Below are positions 45,643 through 49,093 of a stretch of DNA of 49,093 nt, in pieces. Position 1 is the stretch's first letter, and each line of letters opens with the position of its first letter. Location: positions 1-49,093 of the forward strand of contig JAFDVI010000053.1 of the NCBI GenBank assembly GCA_018269055.1, read 5' to 3'. This stretch comes from Acidobacteriota bacterium (GTDB lineage Bacteria; Acidobacteriota; Blastocatellia; RBC074). Under the pieces are notes generated by a model. It made no database searches. It was not told the origin of the DNA and was given only the letters and a program-made list of their open reading frames with translations. A program made the position numbers and the translations under genes.

Positions 45643-46347
45643 ATGCTGGTCAATCAATCCATCGAAACTACTTTTGGTGTCGGCTCTACGGATGCTGATG
45701 TCATACAGTTTACGGCTCCGTCTTTGACCACAGATGATTACCTGATTGAACAAACCTTGAGCGGAGACGATACCGCTTATGAATCCTTGCTGCGAAGACA
45801 CCATAAACGCGTCTTTTCAATCGCAAGAAGGTTTTTCAGGTCGCGCGAAACAGTCGAAGACATCGTTCAAGAAACGTTTTCAAAAGCGTTCTTTTCCTTG
45901 GCGACCTATCGTCGCGGAGCCTCTTTTGACCAATGGTTGGCAAAGATTGCGGTCAATAACTGTTATGACGAATTACGCAGACGTAAAAAACGAAGCGAAT
46001 CGCTCATCACGGACCTGTCGGACGATGAAGAATACTGGCTTGAAAGCAAGCTTTCCCAGTCCGCGTTTGAGATTCACCTGAATGAAAACGAGCGAGGCAT
46101 AGCGGCTGAAATCTCCGCAAAATTATTAGCCTGCTTGTCGCCCGAAGACAGGCTGGTTCTGACACTGCTGCACGCTGAAAATGATTCAATCAAGGAGATT
46201 GCCCAAACAACTGGATGGTCAGAAGCAAAAGTCAAAATTCGCGCCTTTCGGGCGCGTCATGCCATGCGAAAAGCTTTTGCCAGGTTGAGAAAAGCAGAAG
46301 AACGAAAATCGCGCGCGATTCAGGAGAAACCGGCAAATGAAGTGTAA
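45643..46347 (+). CDS. ECF-type RNA polymerase sigma factor
   Basis: About 234 residues. Region 2 is at about 30-110 (YESLLRRHHKRVFSIARRFF, DIVQETFSKAF, FDQWLAKIAVNNCYDELRRR) and region 4 at about 155-215 (LSPEDRLVLTLLHAENDSIK, then VKIRAFRARHAMRK). It directs RNA polymerase to stress-type promoters and is held inactive by the membrane anti-sigma encoded next, whose gene overlaps its end by 11 bases. The N-terminus (about 30 residues before region 2) is longer than usual. The ATG at 45643 is chosen; a TTG 12 codons upstream is possible. Confidence 0.9.
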   Translation: MLVNQSIETTFGVGSTDADVIQFTAPSLTTDDYLIEQTLSGDDTAYESLLRRHHKRVFSIARRFFRSRETVEDIVQETFSKAFFSLATYRRGASFDQWLAKIAVNNCYDELRRRKKRSESLITDLSDDEEYWLESKLSQSAFEIHLNENERGIAAEISAKLLACLSPEDRLVLTLLHAENDSIKEIAQTTGWSEAKVKIRAFRARHAMRKAFARLRKAEERKSRAIQEKPANEV

Positions 46348-46831
46348 AGAAGTTATTCGATCGCTGACATACGGACAGGACGCTAAGCCGACCGCTCATC
46401 TGGAAATCACTCGGCACACCATGACCTGTCAAAAATGCCGCGAAGAAGTGGCCGTCAGTGCAGTCATCAAATCCATCGTCAAGCATCATGAAGTCACAGA
46501 TGATGAGTACTCCGTCTGGGATGAGTTGAGGCTTGTCAATCAAGTCAAAGCGCGAATTCAATCGGCCAAAGAGAGTGGATTCGGTTCATGGGAATCTGCC
46601 GTCATTTCCATTCGCGGATGGCTGGTTGGATTTGCTGCTGCTGCGGTTTTGCTTTTGATCTTGAGCGGCCAACTCGCCGTGCACAATGCGAACGCGAAGA
46701 AGGATGAGGGGAAACTCGATTTGGTCAGCAGCGCTCAAACTTTATCAATTGGCGATGACCTCATTAGCAGCAACACCCAGATAAATCGGCAAAGTGAATC
46801 GAACAGCGAGGAAGTCAAGAATGTCCGTTAA
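46337..46831 (+). CDS. Membrane anti-sigma factor (zinc-binding)
   Basis: A 164-residue protein with a zinc-binding anti-sigma motif (His27-x3-Cys31-x2-Cys34) at the N-terminus, one membrane helix (about 93-113), and an 50-residue polar C-terminal part expected in the periplasm. It should hold the upstream sigma factor and release it on an envelope signal. It overlaps the sigma gene by 11 bases and is overlapped by the next gene by 11 bases, so the three are translationally coupled. Confidence 0.85.
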   Translation: MKCKEVIRSLTYGQDAKPTAHLEITRHTMTCQKCREEVAVSAVIKSIVKHHEVTDDEYSVWDELRLVNQVKARIQSAKESGFGSWESAVISIRGWLVGFAAAAVLLLILSGQLAVHNANAKKDEGKLDLVSSAQTLSIGDDLISSNTQINRQSESNSEEVKNVR

Positions 46832-47255
46832 TCAAAGTCAACTTGCCACCAAACGAAAGGCGCAGTTCATCATTTTGGCGGCATTCCTTCTGGGAATTGT
46901 TGTTGGGGCTTCCGGGCAGTATCTGCTGTTGCATCGTTCGCTGAATACGCAGGTTAGCGCGCCACCGAAAACGATTGATGAATTGACCCAGCGTCTGAAT
47001 TTGACGACGGAGCAACGAAACCAGATTGACCTGTATCTGTCTGATGCGCGCAAAGAGTTTTTATCCCTCGATGAAGAATTTCGCCCGCAATACAAAACTG
47101 TCCGCCTGGAAACGCGCAAAAGAATTTCCGCGATGCTGACGCCAGAACAGCAACCACTGTTTGAACAGTACACGCGCGAACTCGACGCCAAACGCGAAGC
47201 AAAAGAGCGCGAAGCGAGAGAAAAGGCGTTGGTCACTCCCACTCCCAGCAAATAA
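46821..47255 (+). CDS. Spy/CpxP-like periplasmic stress protein
   Basis: A 144-residue protein with an N-terminal membrane or signal segment (about 14-36) and a helical part with LTTEQRNQIDLYL and LTPEQQPLFEQY, the LTxxQ-type motifs of Spy/CpxP and metal-resistance sensor proteins. A long, strongly charged helix (Glu/Lys/Arg-rich) ends the protein. The start at 46821 has GAGGA 8 bases upstream and lies inside the end of the anti-sigma gene. It is probably a periplasmic chaperone or a sensor that works with the anti-sigma factor. Confidence 0.8.
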   Translation: MSVNQSQLATKRKAQFIILAAFLLGIVVGASGQYLLLHRSLNTQVSAPPKTIDELTQRLNLTTEQRNQIDLYLSDARKEFLSLDEEFRPQYKTVRLETRKRISAMLTPEQQPLFEQYTRELDAKREAKEREAREKALVTPTPSK

Positions 47256-47286
47256 ATTTGTTTTGTTACGACTTTTACCATCTGTC

Positions 47287-48849
47287 ATGAAAACCTTAGG
47301 CAACTGGTTCTCTGCCCTGCGGCTGGCTTTTTTTCTGATCGCATTCGCCGTACTTCCCTTTTCCTCCTGCCGCCGTGCCAGTTCCGGCAACGAATTGGTG
47401 ATGATGCTGGAAAAACGTGTTTCCACATTTGACCCCCGCGTCAGTTCGGATTCCGCCGATGAACGAATGCGGCAACTGATTTTCAACGGCCTGACACGCA
47501 AAAACGAAAAGTTCGACCCCGTCCCGGATTTGGCGGAAAGCTTTGAATCTTCGCCGGATTTCAAAACCTTCACGTTCCGGTTGCGCCAGGGCGTGAAGTT
47601 TCATAACGAGCAGAAATTGTCAGCTCTGGACGTGAAATACACGTTTGACACCATGCTTGCCTCCGGCTTTGCCTCCGCCAAAAAGGTCGAATTCACACGC
47701 GAAGTCGCTCCTGGAAAACCATTGCTCGCCGCCGTCGAAGTCAGTGACCCGCAAACGGTAATCTTTCGCTGCAACGAAGCCTGCCCCGGTTTGCCCAATC
47801 AGATCGTTCCGGTTGGAATCATTCCTGAAGGCACCACCGATCAACAGGCCAAAAAACCTGTCGGAACCGGCCCATTCAAATTTGAAAGCTTCACGGAAGA
47901 TCAGGAGGTCGTGCTGGCCGCAAACGCCCAATACTTTGGCGGAGCGCCGAGCATCGAAAAGCTTCGCGTCAAAATCATCCCCGACAACAGCACGCGCGAA
48001 AGCGAGCTTCGCAAAGGTTCAGTGGATTTGGCCATCAATGCCGATTTTGACCCGGTGACGGTCGAAGGCTTGCAAAAAACCGAAGGGCTGAAAGTTGAAA
48101 TGATTGACGGCACAAACATCACGCATCTGGGCGTCAATCTGCTCGATCCGATTTTGAAAGATACGCGAATTCGTCAGGCATTGGCCTATGGCATTGACCG
48201 CGAAGCCATCATCCGCGACGTGCTGCGTGGCCAGGCCAAAGTCGCCAACAGCATTTTGCCGACATCGCAATGGGCCTATGAACCCAACGTCACGAATTAC
48301 AATTACGACCCGGAACGCGCAAAACAGTTGCTGGATCAAGTCGGGCGAACCGAAAAAGACGGCCAGCGCCTGAAAATTACGCTCAAAACTTCGACGGTTT
48401 CCATTGCCAAGAAAACCGCCGAAGCAATTCAGGCTCAACTCGCGCAAATCGGTGTCAAACTCGAAATTCAAACTCTGGAGCGGCAAAAACTGACGCAGGA
48501 TATGACCGATGGTACCTTTCAGCTTTATCTGAACACTTCCGTCGGCGGCAATCAGAGCACGGATATTTTTGGCTTTATGTATAGCTCGAAATCCGTGCCA
48601 CCTAACGGCCAAAACCGCATGCGGTACAACAATCTGTTTGTAGACAAATTGATCAGCGAATCCACACTCGCCACACTGGATCGCCGCAAACAAATCTTTT
48701 CCGATTTACAGAAAACCTTATCGAACGACCTGCCGCAGATTTATCTGTGGTACCCATCCACCATCGTCGTCCACCGCAATCGAGTCACAAACTTGAAGAT
48801 CGAACCTTCCGGCGACTGGCAGGTCGTCCGCAATGTGAAGCTCAACTGA
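47287..48849 (+). CDS. ABC transporter substrate-binding lipoprotein (family 5)
   Basis: A 520-residue solute-binding protein of the SBP_bac_5 (peptide/nickel) family. An N-terminal signal with a lipobox-like FSSC (about residue 27) suggests lipid anchoring. The mature part has the usual phrases LVMMLEKRVSTFDPR, LAESFESSPDFKTFTF, DVKYTFDTML, PVGTGPFKFESF and IRQALAYGIDREAII. It would capture oligopeptides or similar solutes for a transporter; permease and ATPase genes are not seen and may lie beyond the window. The ATG at 47287 is chosen because the signal peptide starts there; it is 31 bases after the Spy-like gene, so it may belong to the stress operon. Confidence 0.9.
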   Translation: MKTLGNWFSALRLAFFLIAFAVLPFSSCRRASSGNELVMMLEKRVSTFDPRVSSDSADERMRQLIFNGLTRKNEKFDPVPDLAESFESSPDFKTFTFRLRQGVKFHNEQKLSALDVKYTFDTMLASGFASAKKVEFTREVAPGKPLLAAVEVSDPQTVIFRCNEACPGLPNQIVPVGIIPEGTTDQQAKKPVGTGPFKFESFTEDQEVVLAANAQYFGGAPSIEKLRVKIIPDNSTRESELRKGSVDLAINADFDPVTVEGLQKTEGLKVEMIDGTNITHLGVNLLDPILKDTRIRQALAYGIDREAIIRDVLRGQAKVANSILPTSQWAYEPNVTNYNYDPERAKQLLDQVGRTEKDGQRLKITLKTSTVSIAKKTAEAIQAQLAQIGVKLEIQTLERQKLTQDMTDGTFQLYLNTSVGGNQSTDIFGFMYSSKSVPPNGQNRMRYNNLFVDKLISESTLATLDRRKQIFSDLQKTLSNDLPQIYLWYPSTIVVHRNRVTNLKIEPSGDWQVVRNVKLN

Positions 48850-48913
48850 AGCATTTGACTGGCTTGATCTGCAATTTCTCCCGCTATAGAAATCAAGAAA
48901 ATGATTTTCCGAT

Positions 48914-49093
48914 CCGCAACCCTCGAGGGGTGAAAAGACAATAGCCCGGGGTGAAACTCCTTGTCTTTACCCAAATCTTTTCACGGAATTGGTTTGTCTC
49001 AGCCCGCGAAGGCGGGCGGCGAGCATATAGCCTGGGGTGGAGCGCAACGGCGCGAAACCCCAGGAAAAACACGAAATTAAGGCAACAGCCCGC
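48914..49093. repeat. GC-rich dispersed-repeat-like sequence with hairpins
   Basis: The tail of the window has related pieces: ATAGCCCGGGGTGAAACTCC (from 48941), then GCCCGCGAAGGCGGGC (a 6-bp hairpin, 49002-49017), ATAGCCTGGGGTGGAGCGCA (from 49026) with CCTGGGGT pairing ACCCCAGG (49031-49038 with 49057-49064), and ACAGCCCGC at the very end. This resembles the short palindromic repeats common between genes in Acidobacteria and Planctomycetes. The repeat continues past the window edge. Confidence 0.55.

Overview
The window looks like a chromosomal segment of a Gram-negative, GC-moderate bacterium, most probably an Acidobacteriota (Blastocatellia-like) member. This is inferred from gene content: several secreted enzymes with twin-arginine signals, a SWIM/SNF2 helicase, many TPR proteins, a CHAT protein with an anti-sigma-type zinc finger, and an LPS-export (LptF/LptG) permease. 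No 16S rRNA or other decisive marker is present, so the phylum call is inference.

Layout. 1-3.6 kb: a secreted protein of unknown function, then a membrane histidine kinase and OmpR-type regulator translated with an overlap. 3.7-5.9 kb: a secreted DUF4394 plus carbohydrate-binding protein and a small unknown gene. 6.1-17.8 kb: housekeeping and envelope genes: an EF-G paralogue, a cytochrome c/copper-monooxygenase-like fusion, a Tat-exported alpha/beta hydrolase, an unusually long SMC protein, an acyl-ACP desaturase-like diiron protein, a small membrane protein, a membrane-anchored FKBP and tRNA-Gln. 17.9-22.7 kb: a LuxR-type response regulator, a SWIM/SNF2 helicase and a small secreted protein. 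22.9-26.7 kb: a minus-strand cluster of two Tat-tagged enolase-superfamily enzymes and a sugar isomerase/epimerase-like protein, probably for sugar-acid use.

26.7-34.3 kb is visibly more AT-rich than its surroundings and looks acquired. It carries a soluble PAS-PAS histidine kinase, an M91/NleD-like zinc protease of the type III effector/toxin kind, an unrecognised 249-residue protein, and a 1207-residue zinc finger-TM-TPR-CHAT (caspase-like) protein. A frameshifted AlkZ-related pseudogene lies at its right edge. This block is the best candidate for an undescribed system: two predicted proteases, an unknown partner and a sensor kinase.

35.2-40.8 kb: a WbuC-type cupin followed by a giant TPR protein with an embedded C39-like cysteine peptidase domain. 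40.8-45.5 kb (minus): a TetA-like MFS exporter, a single-chain LptF-LptG fusion, and an XRE regulator with an ImmA/IrrE-like partner whose zinc motif is altered. 45.6-48.9 kb (plus): an envelope-stress type operon (ECF sigma, membrane anti-sigma, Spy/CpxP-like protein) followed by a family 5 substrate-binding lipoprotein. The window ends in GC-rich dispersed-repeat-like sequence.
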